Assembly: GCA_026713105.1 (NCBI GenBank)
Contig: JAPOPC010000032.1
Span: forward strand, 1 to 46,509
Direction of reading: 5' to 3'
Length of the DNA: 46,509 nucleotides
Source: Acidimicrobiaceae bacterium
GTDB taxonomy: Bacteria > Actinomycetota > Acidimicrobiia > Acidimicrobiales > Poriferisodalaceae
Part shown: piece by piece, positions 8,415 to 17,318 of the stretch
How positions within the stretch are numbered: position 1 is the first letter of the stretch
Layout: every line of letters starts with the position of its first letter
The notes under the pieces: model-generated
What the model saw: the letters and a program-made list of their open reading frames with translations, nothing else
What the model was told of the DNA's origin: nothing
Database searches by the model: none
Translations under genes and position numbers: made by a program

Positions 8415-9392
8415 ATGGCTACAGCCGGCTCTTCATCGGGCATTCCGAGCATGCCGCCCTCGACGCGGATCGGCTACATGGGTCCGCACGGCACGTTCAC
8501 CGAAGCCGCGCTCGCCACCCAGCCCGACCTCTGGCAGTGCGATCTCACCCCGCTCATCTCGGTCCCCGAGGTGCTCTCGGCGCTCGACGACGGGGCCGTC
8601 GACTACGGCTTCGTGCCGGTCGAGAACGCCATCGAAGGTGCCGTCAACGTCACCCAGGACGCACTCGCTTTCGACTTCGACTTCCTGATCCAGCGCGAGG
8701 TCGTGGTGAACGTCCAACTCGACCTGATGGCGCTGGCAGGCACAGCCACCGACGACGACCTCTCGGCGATCCACACGGTGCTGTCGTTCCCCGTCGCCAT
8801 CGCCCAGTGCCGCGCGTTCCTGCACGATCAGCTGCCCGACGCTGCGATCGAAGCGGCCACCTCCACGGCCCTCGCAGCCCGGCGCATCGGCGAAGAGCAG
8901 TTGGCTGGCGTGGCCGCTATCGCCAGTCCCGCGGCCGCGGAGATCTACGGCCTCGAAACCGTCACAGAATCGATCGAGGACCACCGCGACAATCAGACCC
9001 GCTTCCTGCTGCTCGCAAATGGTCAGGTGCCACCTGCCAGCGGCAACGACAAGACCAGCATCGTGGTGTTCCAGCAGCAGAACGAGCCGGGCAGCCTGCT
9101 CGGGATCCTCATGGAGTTCGAGGCGCGCCGGCTGGACCTGTCCCGGCTGGAATCGCGCCCGACCCGGCGCGGCCTCGGCGAGTACTGCTTTCTGCTCGAT
9201 TTCGAGGGTCACATCTCCGACGAAGTGGTGGCGGACTGCCTGCGCGCGCTCAAGATGAAGCAGCGCGACGTCAAGTTTCTCGGCTCATTCCCCGCTGCGA
9301 ACGGCAACTCCTCGGGCCGCGAGCGCGTCAGCGAAGAAGCCTGGACCTCATCAGACGACTGGCTGAAGTCACTCCGCCGCCTCATCACGTGA
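8415..9392 (+). CDS. pheA: Prephenate dehydratase
   Basis: A 325-residue monofunctional prephenate dehydratase, converting prephenate to phenylpyruvate in phenylalanine synthesis. The catalytic domain starts with RIGYMGPHGTFTEAAL, has VPVENAIEGAVN, and carries the catalytic Thr motif as NQTRFLLL. A C-terminal ACT regulatory domain (KTSIVVFQQQNEPGSLLGIL, then LESRPTRRGLGEYCF with the ESRP-type motif) should bind phenylalanine for feedback control. Start ATG 8415 lies 66 bp from the divergent larB start. The longer upstream frame would overlap larB and has no family similarity. A methyltransferase gene begins 12 bp downstream on the same strand, suggesting co-transcription without obvious pathway logic. 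Confidence 0.94.
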   Translation: MATAGSSSGIPSMPPSTRIGYMGPHGTFTEAALATQPDLWQCDLTPLISVPEVLSALDDGAVDYGFVPVENAIEGAVNVTQDALAFDFDFLIQREVVVNVQLDLMALAGTATDDDLSAIHTVLSFPVAIAQCRAFLHDQLPDAAIEAATSTALAARRIGEEQLAGVAAIASPAAAEIYGLETVTESIEDHRDNQTRFLLLANGQVPPASGNDKTSIVVFQQQNEPGSLLGILMEFEARRLDLSRLESRPTRRGLGEYCFLLDFEGHISDEVVADCLRALKMKQRDVKFLGSFPAANGNSSGRERVSEEAWTSSDDWLKSLRRLIT

Positions 9393-9404
9393 ACACCGCC
9401 GGCT

Positions 9405-10193
9405 GTGACTGAAGGGCGAGGGGATCTCTTCCGGCCAGCTGAGTTCCCGCGGTCGGCGAACTACGACGCGGACTGGGTGCTGGACAACATGATGGGGCCG
9501 AACGCGCTGTGGCTGACCGAGTCTTTGACCGGGTGCATGGAACTCGATGCGGAGACGCGCGTCCTGGACCTCGGTTGCGGCAAAGCTCTCAGCTCCATCT
9601 TCCTGGCGAAGGAGTACGGGGCGCAGGTGTGGGCGGCAGACCTGTGGATTGACGCCAGCGACAACCTCGGCCGCATTTGCGCCGCCGGACTTGAAGACAG
9701 GGTGTTCCCGCTTCGAGCCGACGCACATGGGTTGCCGTTTGCCGACGGCTTCTTCGACGCGATGGTGAGCATCGACGCCTACCACTACTTCGGCACCGAC
9801 GACCTCTACCTCGAAAGTCACCTGGCCCGGCTGATCAAGACCGGCGGTCAATTCGGAATCGTCGTGCCCGGTCTGGTCTCCGAACTGACCTCCACCGAGC
9901 CGCCCGAACACCTCCGGCCCTATTGGGAGCCGGCATTCTTCAGCCTTCACAGCCCCGTTTGGTGGAAGCGTCACTGGGAGCGAAGCGGACTGGTGACCGT
10001 CGAGCACGCCGACCTGATTCCAGACGGATGGCGACGCTGGATGGAATCAGACCTGTTGTGGTCCGAACACCTCGAGGGGCCCAGCGACGAAGCCGACATG
10101 CTTGCCCTCGATCAAGGGCAGACCTTGGGATTGACCCGGATCGTGGCACGTCGAAACGAACGGCCTGCCGCTCGCCTGGACGACGAGCGCTGA
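9405..10193 (+). CDS. Class I SAM-dependent methyltransferase
   Basis: A 262-residue methyltransferase. Motif I is VLDLGCGKALSSIFLA, followed by the acidic motif VWAADLW, then the FADGFFDAMVSIDAYHYF region expected for the SAM pocket. The C-terminal WERSGLVTVEHADLIPDGW resembles uncharacterised small-molecule methyltransferases rather than rRNA or protein methylases. It starts with GTG 9405 just after pheA. It converges with the oxidoreductase that ends at 10227, leaving a 33-bp gap. The acceptor substrate is unknown. A link with the adjacent N-methyl-amine-type oxidoreductase is possible but speculative. Confidence 0.85.
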   Translation: MTEGRGDLFRPAEFPRSANYDADWVLDNMMGPNALWLTESLTGCMELDAETRVLDLGCGKALSSIFLAKEYGAQVWAADLWIDASDNLGRICAAGLEDRVFPLRADAHGLPFADGFFDAMVSIDAYHYFGTDDLYLESHLARLIKTGGQFGIVVPGLVSELTSTEPPEHLRPYWEPAFFSLHSPVWWKRHWERSGLVTVEHADLIPDGWRRWMESDLLWSEHLEGPSDEADMLALDQGQTLGLTRIVARRNERPAARLDDER

Positions 10194-10226
10194 AAGTTCG
10201 CGCCGAACTCGCGAGGTTGGGGTGGG

Positions 10227-11690
10227 CTACACCCAGGGGCAGTTGGAATTGCGGTCGCCGAAGGTGCCGCCAGTGCGGTAGCGGTCGAGCGTGAATGGCT
10301 TGAGCTCGTCCGGCTTGTCGCCGTGCACCATCATCTCGGCGGTCAGCTTGCCCACGCCGATCATCTTGAACCCGTGGTTGGAATCCGCGATCACCCACGC
10401 GTTGTCGGCCACGTAGTCGAACACCGGCACGTTGTCGGGGGTGAAGGCCCCGATGCCGCCATTGCGACGCTCCTTGAAGTACGGCCGCAGGTCCTCCAAG
10501 CGCTTGAAGAGCATGCCCAGCGTTGCGCAGTAGTAGTCGGCGAACCATTCCTCGGCCTGGTACTCGTCGTTCAGGTGGCCGTAAGGCTCCACTGCGGCCC
10601 GCGGCCCGATCTTGATCGGGATCGTCCCTCCCTGCAGGCCGGGGGCGCCCACCCGCTCCGCGGCGTAACGCGTGTAGGTGTAGAAGTGGTCCTTGAGGAA
10701 CCGTCCGTCCGGCGAGTACACGGGCGTGTTCATCAGCTCTACGTGCAGCACCGGGGAGTCCTTGTGCTGCGCGGTGCGAAAGTCGACGCCGGGGGGCAGC
10801 AAGACCTCGCCCTCCAGCAGTCGCCAGTAGGTCCACATGTCCATCTGGGATTCGACGTGGCCGTCGGGATACACGACGTCGAGGTGGCTCGGGCCACCCA
10901 GCCACTCCCAGTGGGTCGGCGTCCACGCCCCTGCACCCACGACGACCTGCTCGCAGGCGATCGAACCCTGGGTGGTCTCGACCGCGGTGACCGAGCCTGA
11001 ATTGTCGAACTCGTAGCCGGTCACGGTGGCGCCGTAGACGCGCTGCACGCCCCACTGCCGGCATTTCTGGTCGAGGCCCCACACCGCCATGTGTGTGCCT
11101 GCGTACCCAGAGCGATGCTCGTGCAGCACCACGTCGCAATTCTCGGTCTTGAAGTCGGGCCACAGATTGGTGAGAAAGGCACGGGCCTCCGCACCGGTGA
11201 AGACGTCGGAGGGGTAGCCGCTCGCAGCCTGGGACGCCTGCAGCTTCAGGTAGTCGTCGATCTGGTTTGCCTCACCGACCGAGACGTAGCCGACCTGCTG
11301 AAAGCCGAGATTCACCGGGTCGGATTCCCACACCTCCACGCTGGCTCGCAAGATCGCGTGCAGCGGACCGGTCATGTACATGTTGCGGACGCAACCGCAG
11401 GCGAGCCCGGTGGCACCAGCGCCGGGGCCCTGCTTGTCGATCAGCACCACGTCGCTGCCCGAGCCCTTGCCGGTGCGCTCGAGGTACATGGCCAGGTGGT
11501 AGGCGCTCGACAGCCCGTGCACGCCGGCGCCGACCACCACGAACCGAGCGCGGGGCGGCAGGGGCACGGCATCGAACACCGGGACGACGGCCGGATTGGC
11601 GGCCTGCCCGTCGACCTCAGGCGGCAAGGGCCGGTTTGCGAATGGGTACCACTGGTTGTGCGCTGTCGGATTGGGGATTTCGTTGTTCAT
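10227..11690 (-). CDS. FAD-dependent DAO-family oxidoreductase, last gene of the hut operon
   Basis: A 487-residue flavoenzyme of the DAO (glycine/D-amino acid oxidase, sarcosine dehydrogenase) superfamily. RFVVVGAGVHGLSSAYHLA is the FAD-binding GxGxxG, followed by DVVLIDKQGPGAGATG. EQVVVGAGAWTP and the C-terminal WVIADSNHGFKMIGVGKLTA are the second FAD segment. A good AAGGAAG ribosome-binding site precedes ATG 11690. It starts 22 bp after hutI ends, so it is probably in the hut operon. Family members oxidise secondary or tertiary amines and amino acids, so this could feed a modified histidine (for example an N-methylated form) into the pathway; that is inference. It has no obvious covalent-flavin or electron-transfer partner gene nearby. 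Confidence 0.85.
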   Translation of the reverse strand: MNNEIPNPTAHNQWYPFANRPLPPEVDGQAANPAVVPVFDAVPLPPRARFVVVGAGVHGLSSAYHLAMYLERTGKGSGSDVVLIDKQGPGAGATGLACGCVRNMYMTGPLHAILRASVEVWESDPVNLGFQQVGYVSVGEANQIDDYLKLQASQAASGYPSDVFTGAEARAFLTNLWPDFKTENCDVVLHEHRSGYAGTHMAVWGLDQKCRQWGVQRVYGATVTGYEFDNSGSVTAVETTQGSIACEQVVVGAGAWTPTHWEWLGGPSHLDVVYPDGHVESQMDMWTYWRLLEGEVLLPPGVDFRTAQHKDSPVLHVELMNTPVYSPDGRFLKDHFYTYTRYAAERVGAPGLQGGTIPIKIGPRAAVEPYGHLNDEYQAEEWFADYYCATLGMLFKRLEDLRPYFKERRNGGIGAFTPDNVPVFDYVADNAWVIADSNHGFKMIGVGKLTAEMMVHGDKPDELKPFTLDRYRTGGTFGDRNSNCPWV

Positions 11691-11712
11691 GGTTCTTCCT
11701 TCTTCTTCAAGA

Positions 11713-12891
11713 TCAATTCGGGTCTGGGGCGGACGGCAGCCGGTAATCGGCTCCCAACGTCTGCCAGATCAAGGGAACGCCAGGTCGGTACGCAAGGTGG
11801 TGACGGCTCGGCGCGTCGAGGATGGTCACGTGAGCCGGACTGCCGTTGGTGAGCCGCCCAACGTCGGTCCGGCCCAGCGCGACTGCTCCGCCGACCGTCA
11901 CTGCGGCGACGGCTTCGTCGATCGTCATGCCCATGTCGCGCACTGCCATGGCAATGCAGAACGAGATGGACGTGGTGTAGCTCGAGCCCGGGTTGCAGTT
12001 CGAGGCCATTGCCACCTTGACCCCGGCGTCGATGGCGCGGCGGGCGTCCGGGTACGGCTGGCGCGTGGAGAAGTCGGTGGCCGGCAAAAACGTGGCCACG
12101 GTGTCGCTGCCGGCCAGCGCTTCGATGTCGTCGTCGGACAGGTAGGTGCAATGGTCCACCGAAGAGCAGCCCATTTCCACGGCGAGCTGCACGCCCGGAC
12201 CGTGGCCGAGCTGGTTGCCGTGCACGCGCAGGCCGAGACCGGCGGCCCGACCCGCCTCGAGCACTGCACGGGACTGTTCGGTGTTGAACGCCCCGGTCTC
12301 GCAGAACACGTCAATCCAGCGGACCCGGTCTCGAACCGCGTCCAGCATCGGCCCGCACACCAGATCGATGTACTCGTCGGCCCGCCCCTCGTACTCGCTG
12401 GGCAGCAGGTGGGCGCCCAGGAACGTGGCTTCGGGAGTCGCTTCGGCGGCCAGCGAGGCCAGCTCGATCTCGGAGTCCATCGACAGCCCGTAACCCGTCT
12501 TGATCTCGACGGTGGTGGTGCCGGCCCGGTGTGCTTCGGTCAGCCGCTGCTGGAGCGAGTCCCACAGCGTGTCCCGCCCGGCGCCGCGCGTGGCCTCGGT
12601 GGTGACCCGGATTCCGCCGCCGTCATAGGGCTCGCCGGCCATCCGCCGGGTGAATTCCTCGGACCGATCACCCGCGAACACCATGTGGGTGTGCGAGTCG
12701 ACAAATCCGGGCAGCACGCACCGGCCGTCGGCGTCGAGACGCTCGTCAGCGACGGCGCCGGATGGGCCGACCGCCAGCACCGTGTCGCCGTCGATGACCA
12801 ACGACGCATCGATTACCACACCGAGCGGGCCCTCCCCCAGTTCGGGGTCGTTGGTGATCAGCTCGGAGATGTTGTCGATCACCAAGGTCAT
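11713..12891 (-). CDS. hutI: Imidazolonepropionase
   Basis: A 392-residue metal-dependent amidohydrolase that opens 4-imidazolone-5-propionate to N-formimino-L-glutamate, the third step of histidine degradation. Motifs are VLPGFVDSHTHMVFAGDR (metal-binding HxH), TVEIKTGYGLSMDSEIE, VDVFCE-type IDVFCETGAFN, LRVHGNQLGHGPGVQLA, SVDHCTYLSDDD and MASNCNPGSSYT. Start ATG 12891 overlaps the hutF stop by ATGA. A longer frame back to 13362 lies inside hutF and is an artefact. The DAO oxidoreductase follows after 22 bp. Confidence 0.95.
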   Translation of the reverse strand: MTLVIDNISELITNDPELGEGPLGVVIDASLVIDGDTVLAVGPSGAVADERLDADGRCVLPGFVDSHTHMVFAGDRSEEFTRRMAGEPYDGGGIRVTTEATRGAGRDTLWDSLQQRLTEAHRAGTTTVEIKTGYGLSMDSEIELASLAAEATPEATFLGAHLLPSEYEGRADEYIDLVCGPMLDAVRDRVRWIDVFCETGAFNTEQSRAVLEAGRAAGLGLRVHGNQLGHGPGVQLAVEMGCSSVDHCTYLSDDDIEALAGSDTVATFLPATDFSTRQPYPDARRAIDAGVKVAMASNCNPGSSYTTSISFCIAMAVRDMGMTIDEAVAAVTVGGAVALGRTDVGRLTNGSPAHVTILDAPSRHHLAYRPGVPLIWQTLGADYRLPSAPDPN

Positions 12892-14255
12892 GGCGCAGTC
12901 ACCTCCGAGATGGCCGAAGCCAGTTCGGCCGCGACGTCGACGGTCGTGTGCTTCCCGTCGCGCACGACGGTGCGGCCGCCCACCACCAGGTGGTGCACAT
13001 CGACACTGGTGGCCGCGAAGATCGCCGAGGCCAGCGCGTTTGCGGCGCCGGTACCGGCCATCCGTACCCCACCGAGTCCCACCGTCGCGAAGTCGGCCAG
13101 CGCACCCGCTTCCAGCCGGCCCCCCTCCCGCCAGCCAAGGGACCGGTATCCGCCGGAGGTGGCCATCGAGGTCAGGGTTTCCACGTCGAACACGCCCCGG
13201 TCGTTCGTGGCCGCACGCTGATCGAGCTCGACGGTGCGGGCCTCGGCGAGGATGTCGACGGTGGCGTGGGAGTCCGAGCCGAGGCACAGGCCGACCCCGT
13301 GGCGGACCAAGCTGACGCTCGGCCCGGTGCCGTCGGCCAGATCCCGCTCCGTCGAAGGGCACAGACAGCAGTACGCGCCGGCTTCGCCCATCAACGCCTG
13401 ATCTCGATCGTCGGCATGGGCTGCATGCACCAGAGTCGTGGCGGGACCCAGGCCCCCGGCTTTGGTGATTACGTCAACGGGGGTCGTGCCGTGAACGGCA
13501 AGGCATTGCTGGTTCTCCGCCGGCTGCTCGGAGGCGTGGAAGTGCAGCGGGGCGCCGCGCTCGTGGGCCCAATCCGCAGCCGACTTGATGGACGGCGGAT
13601 CCACCGCTCGTACCGAGTGCACCGCCGCACCGACTCTCGTCATGGGGCCCGATGCCCCAGTGGCAAGGGTCTCGACTCGATCGGTCCACCTGTCGGCGCT
13701 GCCGTCGCTGAACCGGGCTTGCTCGGGCCGCAGCGGTTCGTAGCCGCCGTCCACGGCGGGGTCGAGCCCGCCATGCAGGTACAGGGTGTCGAGCAGGGTC
13801 AAGCGGATGCCGGCGTCGCGGGCTGCCGCCACCATCGCTTCGCCCATGGCGTTGGGATCGTCGTAGACACCGCCGTCAGGGCGGTGATGGACATAGTGGA
13901 ACTCGCCGACGACGCCGATGCCGGCGAGAGTCATCTCTGCGAACGCAGCACGCGCCAATCGGTAGTAGGAGTCGGGGTCGAGCCGCGCCGCCACCCGGTA
14001 CATCAGGTCACGCCACGTCCAGAAATTGCCACGGCCGTCGTGGGTTCGGCCCCGCAGGGCCCTGTGGAAGGCATGGCTGTGGGCGTTCGCCAGTGCCGGC
14101 AGGGTCAGGCCCGCCAGCGGCACGGCGCCTTCGGGTCGAACCGGAACACCGGCACAGACTGCGGCGATGCGGTCGCCGTCGACTGCGATCACCACGCCCT
14201 GCGCAGCGCGAGGGCCACCCAGCCACGCCAGCTCGCACCAGTAGTGAGCCGTCAT
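12888..14255 (-). CDS. hutF: Formimidoylglutamate deiminase
   Basis: A 455-residue amidohydrolase that removes ammonia from N-formimino-L-glutamate to give N-formyl-L-glutamate. The metal site appears as LANAHSHAFHRALRG (His59, His61), with PLHFHASEQPAENQQC, TLVHAAHAD and LCLGSDSHATVD further on, all typical of HutF. Start ATG 14255 overlaps the stop of the deformylase-like gene (TTATGA), and its own stop overlaps hutI. This gene commits the pathway to the formylglutamate branch, which needs a deformylase (HutG) to release glutamate and formate. No classical HutG is visible in the window. Confidence 0.94.
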   Translation of the reverse strand: MTAHYWCELAWLGGPRAAQGVVIAVDGDRIAAVCAGVPVRPEGAVPLAGLTLPALANAHSHAFHRALRGRTHDGRGNFWTWRDLMYRVAARLDPDSYYRLARAAFAEMTLAGIGVVGEFHYVHHRPDGGVYDDPNAMGEAMVAAARDAGIRLTLLDTLYLHGGLDPAVDGGYEPLRPEQARFSDGSADRWTDRVETLATGASGPMTRVGAAVHSVRAVDPPSIKSAADWAHERGAPLHFHASEQPAENQQCLAVHGTTPVDVITKAGGLGPATTLVHAAHADDRDQALMGEAGAYCCLCPSTERDLADGTGPSVSLVRHGVGLCLGSDSHATVDILAEARTVELDQRAATNDRGVFDVETLTSMATSGGYRSLGWREGGRLEAGALADFATVGLGGVRMAGTGAANALASAIFAATSVDVHHLVVGGRTVVRDGKHTTVDVAAELASAISEVTAP

Positions 14256-14821
14256 AAGCCGACGCGCTGGTTGAACTGGGTGATGCGCTCGATGAATGCG
14301 TCGCGGTGGTGCCGCTCGAACTCGTCCCAGGTGCACAGGGTGGACGGGTCGGCCCGGTCGGTGATCAAGACGCCGTCGAGGTGGTCGCACTCGTGCTGCC
14401 AGGTTCCCGCTGTCAAGCCCCGTGCGTAGGTGCAGTGCTCGATGCCCTTGCGGTCGAAGTAGCGAACCCGCAGATTGACCGAGCGGACCACATCGCCACG
14501 CAGCGGCACCGAGAGGCAGCCCTCGTTGATGACCACGGTCTCGTCGTCGAGCACCTGCAGCTCGGGGTTGACGGCGACGGTCAGCTCGATGGGGGGCTTG
14601 TAGGGATAGCGGGGGTTGTCGTTCACTTCGATGACGACAATTCGAGCCGTCTCGCCGATCTGGTTGGCTGCCAGGCCCGCTCCGTTGGCGTGGCGCATCG
14701 TGTCGATGAGGTCGTCGACGATGCCCTGGGTTCGCTCGCTGGCAATCTCGCAGTGCGGCACCTCGAGGGCCGGCGCCCGCAGTGCCGGATGCCCGATGGA
14801 AAGGACGTCCCGAACGGTCAT
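14252..14821 (-). CDS. Peptide-deformylase-family metalloenzyme within the hut operon
   Basis: A 189-residue protein with all three peptide deformylase motifs intact: GAGLAANQIG (residues 47-56), NEGCLSVP with metal-ligand Cys102, and QHECDHLDG with His143, catalytic Glu144 and His147. A family enzyme would normally remove the formyl group from nascent proteins. It is placed 16 bp after hutU, and its stop overlaps the hutF start by ATGA, so its dosage is tied to histidine degradation. HutF makes N-formylglutamate and no HutG is visible, so this enzyme may deformylate formylglutamate. The call as a Def-family enzyme is firm; the pathway role is inference. The C-terminal extension (TLCTWDEFERHHRDAFIERI) resembles that of some longer deformylases. 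It could also be an ordinary Def that happens to sit here. Confidence 0.9.
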   Translation of the reverse strand: MTVRDVLSIGHPALRAPALEVPHCEIASERTQGIVDDLIDTMRHANGAGLAANQIGETARIVVIEVNDNPRYPYKPPIELTVAVNPELQVLDDETVVINEGCLSVPLRGDVVRSVNLRVRYFDRKGIEHCTYARGLTAGTWQHECDHLDGVLITDRADPSTLCTWDEFERHHRDAFIERITQFNQRVGL

Positions 14822-14837
14822 GTAGGCCGCCTGGGGC

Positions 14838-16529
14838 TCATGGCGCGGCCGGTCGGTCGGCCGGGATCTGCACGCCGCGCTCGGCTGCCACTTCCCACGC
14901 CCTGTCGTAACCGGCGTCGGCGTGACGCATCACGCCGGTGCCGGGGTCATTGAGCAGCACCCGCTCCAGTTTCTGAGCGGCGAGGTCACTCCCGTCGGCC
15001 ACGCTGACCTGGCCGGCATGGATCGACCTGCCGATGCCCACCCCGCCGCCGTGGTGGATGCTCACCCATGACGCTCCCGACGATGTGTTGACCATCGCGT
15101 TGAGCAGGGGCCAGTCGGCGATGGCATCGCTGCCGTCTGCCATGTCCTCGGTCTCGCGGTAGGGCGAGGCAACCGAGCCCGAATCGAGGTGGTCGCGCCC
15201 GATGACGATGGGCGCCTTGATCTCGCCGGAGCGGACCAGCTCGTTGAACCGCAGGCCCAACCGGTGGCGCTCTCCGTAGCCGAGCCAGCAGATCCGCGCC
15301 GGCAGGCCCTGAAACGCGACCCGCTCGCCGGCGAGGGTGATCCATCGCTTGAGCGGCTCGTCGTCGGGGAACTCTTCGAGCACGGCCCGGTCGGTGGCGG
15401 CAATGTCAGCCGGGTCGCCCGACAGCGCAACCCAGCGGAACGGTCCCTTGCCCTCGCAGAACAGGGGCCGGATGTAGGCGGGAAGGAAGCCGGGGTAGTC
15501 GAAGGCCCGCTCGTAGCCGCCGAGCTGGGCTTCGGCCCGCAGGCTGTTGCCGTAGTCGAACACCTCGGAGCCGGCGTCGAGAAAACCCACCATGGCCTCC
15601 ACGTGGGTGGCCATGGCCGACCGGGCGCGGCGTATGAGCTCGTCGGGCTGGTTACGCCGCATCTCTTCTGAGGCCTCAGGCGACAGGTCGTTGGGGACGT
15701 ACGTCAGCGGGTCGTGGGCGGAGGTCTGATCGGTGACGATGTCGGCTGCGACACCGTCGGCGAGCAGGCGCGGCATCAGGTCGGCCGCATTGCCGACGAG
15801 TCCGACGGACAGTGGCCGGCGGGCCCGCACGGCTTCTTCGCAGCGCCGGAGTGCATCGGCGTAGTCGTCGGCGACCACGTCGAGATAGCGGGTCTCCACC
15901 CGGCGAGCGGCCCGCTCGGGGTCGACCTCGATGCACAGGGCGACGCCCTCGTTCATGGTGATGGCCAGGGGCTGCGCACCGCCCATCCCGCCCAGCCCGG
16001 CAGTGACGGTGAGGGTTCCTGCCAGCGATCCCCCGAAACGCTTGCGCGCGATGGCCCCGAAGCACTCGTAGGTGCCCTGCAGGATCCCCTGGGTGCCGAT
16101 GTAGATCCACGACCCGGCAGTCATCTGACCGAACATGGTCAGGCCGAGATGCTCCAGCCGGCGGAACTCGTCCCACGTGCCCCAATCGGGCACCAGGTTG
16201 GAGTTGGCGATGAGCACTCTGGGCGCCCATTCGTGAGTCCGGAGCACACCGACCGGCTTGCCGGATTGCACCAACATGGTTTCGTCGTCAGCGAGGTCGG
16301 TCAGCGCCGCCGTCATGGCGTGAAATGCCGGCCACGACCGCGCTGCCCGGCCGGTTCCCCCGTATACGACGAGCTCGTCGGGGCGCTCGGCCACATCGGG
16401 ATCGAGATTGTTCTGCAGCATCCGGAACGCGGCCTCTTGGGGCCAGCTGCGGCAGGTCAACGTGGTGCCGGTGGGAGCCCTCACCCCGCCCGCAGGGGCG
16501 CTGGCGCTGTGCTGTGTGCTGCCTGCCAT
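14838..16529 (-). CDS. hutU: Urocanate hydratase
   Basis: A 563-residue urocanase that uses tightly bound NAD+ to convert urocanate to imidazolone propionate. Recognisable stretches are [18 protein letters not shown] near the N-terminus, [50 protein letters not shown], and the urocanase signature [20 protein letters not shown]. The length is normal. ATG 16529 was chosen because GAGGT lies 6 nt upstream and a promoter fits 5' of it; the longer frame to 16604 would run through that promoter. It is the first gene of hutU-def-hutF-hutI-DAO. Confidence 0.96.
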   Translation of the reverse strand: MAGSTQHSASAPAGGVRAPTGTTLTCRSWPQEAAFRMLQNNLDPDVAERPDELVVYGGTGRAARSWPAFHAMTAALTDLADDETMLVQSGKPVGVLRTHEWAPRVLIANSNLVPDWGTWDEFRRLEHLGLTMFGQMTAGSWIYIGTQGILQGTYECFGAIARKRFGGSLAGTLTVTAGLGGMGGAQPLAITMNEGVALCIEVDPERAARRVETRYLDVVADDYADALRRCEEAVRARRPLSVGLVGNAADLMPRLLADGVAADIVTDQTSAHDPLTYVPNDLSPEASEEMRRNQPDELIRRARSAMATHVEAMVGFLDAGSEVFDYGNSLRAEAQLGGYERAFDYPGFLPAYIRPLFCEGKGPFRWVALSGDPADIAATDRAVLEEFPDDEPLKRWITLAGERVAFQGLPARICWLGYGERHRLGLRFNELVRSGEIKAPIVIGRDHLDSGSVASPYRETEDMADGSDAIADWPLLNAMVNTSSGASWVSIHHGGGVGIGRSIHAGQVSVADGSDLAAQKLERVLLNDPGTGVMRHADAGYDRAWEVAAERGVQIPADRPAAP

Positions 16530-16564
16530 TGGAGACCTCAGACGCCGGGTGGATGGTGTGCAAC

Positions 16565-16594
16565 ACGTTACCGAAGTCGGGCCTATGCTGTCAA
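16565..16594 (-). promoter_or_regulatory. Predicted promoter of the hutU operon
   Basis: On the minus strand TTGACA (16594-16589) is followed after 18 bp by TAACGT (16570-16565), a good -35/-10 pair for a primary sigma factor. Transcription would start near 16558, giving a leader of about 29 nt with GAGGT before hutU ATG 16529. It overlaps the upstream region of the divergent iclR gene. Confidence 0.55.
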
Positions 16595-16595
16595 T

Positions 16596-17318
16596 ATGCA
16601 GCAAGAGATTTCAGATACTGAAATGCCGGCTGCAGAGACGCTGCACCGGTCGCGCTCGGCGGAGCGGGTTCTGGCGCTGCTCGACGCCGTGGTGACCAGT
16701 GGCGAGCTCAGCCTGAGCGCGGCAGCCGCCCGCACGGACATACCAGCGAGCACTGCTCTGCGACACCTGCGGGTTCTGACTGATCGCGGCTATCTCATCA
16801 AGGACGGGTCCGGGTCCTATTCGGTGGGCCCCTCGTTCGTGCGCACCGCCTTGGCGTCGTTGCAGTCTGGCCCCTACGCCCGGCTCAGGTCCGCGGCCCT
16901 GCCCGAGCTCGAGCGGTTGGTGGAGGCCACCGAGGAATCGGCGTACCTGGCCGTGCGCGACGGCAACACCGCTGTCTATATCGCCACGGTCGAAGGACGC
17001 CGGGCCATCCGCCACGTCGGCTGGGTGGGCCGATCGGTCCCGGTCGAAGGCACTGCAGTGGGCGCGGCACTGCTCGCGGCCCCGATGGCACCTGGTTCCC
17101 GCCCCGAGCCCACCTTTAACACCGGTGCCATCGAACCCGACGTCTCCGCGGTCTGCGCGCCAATTCACGGCGTGGGAGGTCCGGTTGCGGCCCTGTCGGT
17201 GCTGGGTCCGGCCGACCGACTCGCCGGCACTCGCCTGCAGACGGCCGCCAACGCCGTGATCGAAGCGGCCTTTGCCACCGCGGGTGCGCTCTCCTCGGTC
17301 GAGGCATTCTCAGCGTGA
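16596..17318 (+). CDS. IclR-family transcriptional regulator of histidine utilisation
   Basis: A 240-residue IclR-type regulator. The N-terminal winged helix ([45 protein letters not shown]) binds DNA. The C-terminal GAF-like effector domain ([40 protein letters not shown]) would sense a pathway ligand, likely urocanate or histidine by context. It is divergent from hutU and its stop overlaps the hutH GTG start (GTGA), so it is co-transcribed with hutH. No Shine-Dalgarno precedes ATG 16596, and TATGCT sits 6 bp upstream, so the mRNA may be leaderless. ATG 16623 is an alternative start that would leave the palindrome at 16608-16624 mostly non-coding. Confidence 0.88.
   Translation: MQQEISDTEMPAAETLHRSRSAERVLALLDAVVTSGELSLSAAAARTDIPASTALRHLRVLTDRGYLIKDGSGSYSVGPSFVRTALASLQSGPYARLRSAALPELERLVEATEESAYLAVRDGNTAVYIATVEGRRAIRHVGWVGRSVPVEGTAVGAALLAAPMAPGSRPEPTFNTGAIEPDVSAVCAPIHGVGGPVAALSVLGPADRLAGTRLQTAANAVIEAAFATAGALSSVEAFSA
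16608..16624. promoter_or_regulatory. Perfect palindrome, candidate HutR (IclR) operator
   Basis: ATTTCAGATACTGAAAT: two perfect 7-bp arms around ATA. It lies 14 bp upstream of the hutU -35 box and overlaps the alternative iclR start codon at 16623. That position would let one bound IclR-type regulator affect both directions. The assignment to the adjacent regulator is inference. Confidence 0.55.

Noticed and set aside
11596..13221. Long open frame on the plus strand opposite hutI
   Set aside because: High GC content leaves antisense frames open. The opposite strand carries clear hutI and hutF motifs in order.
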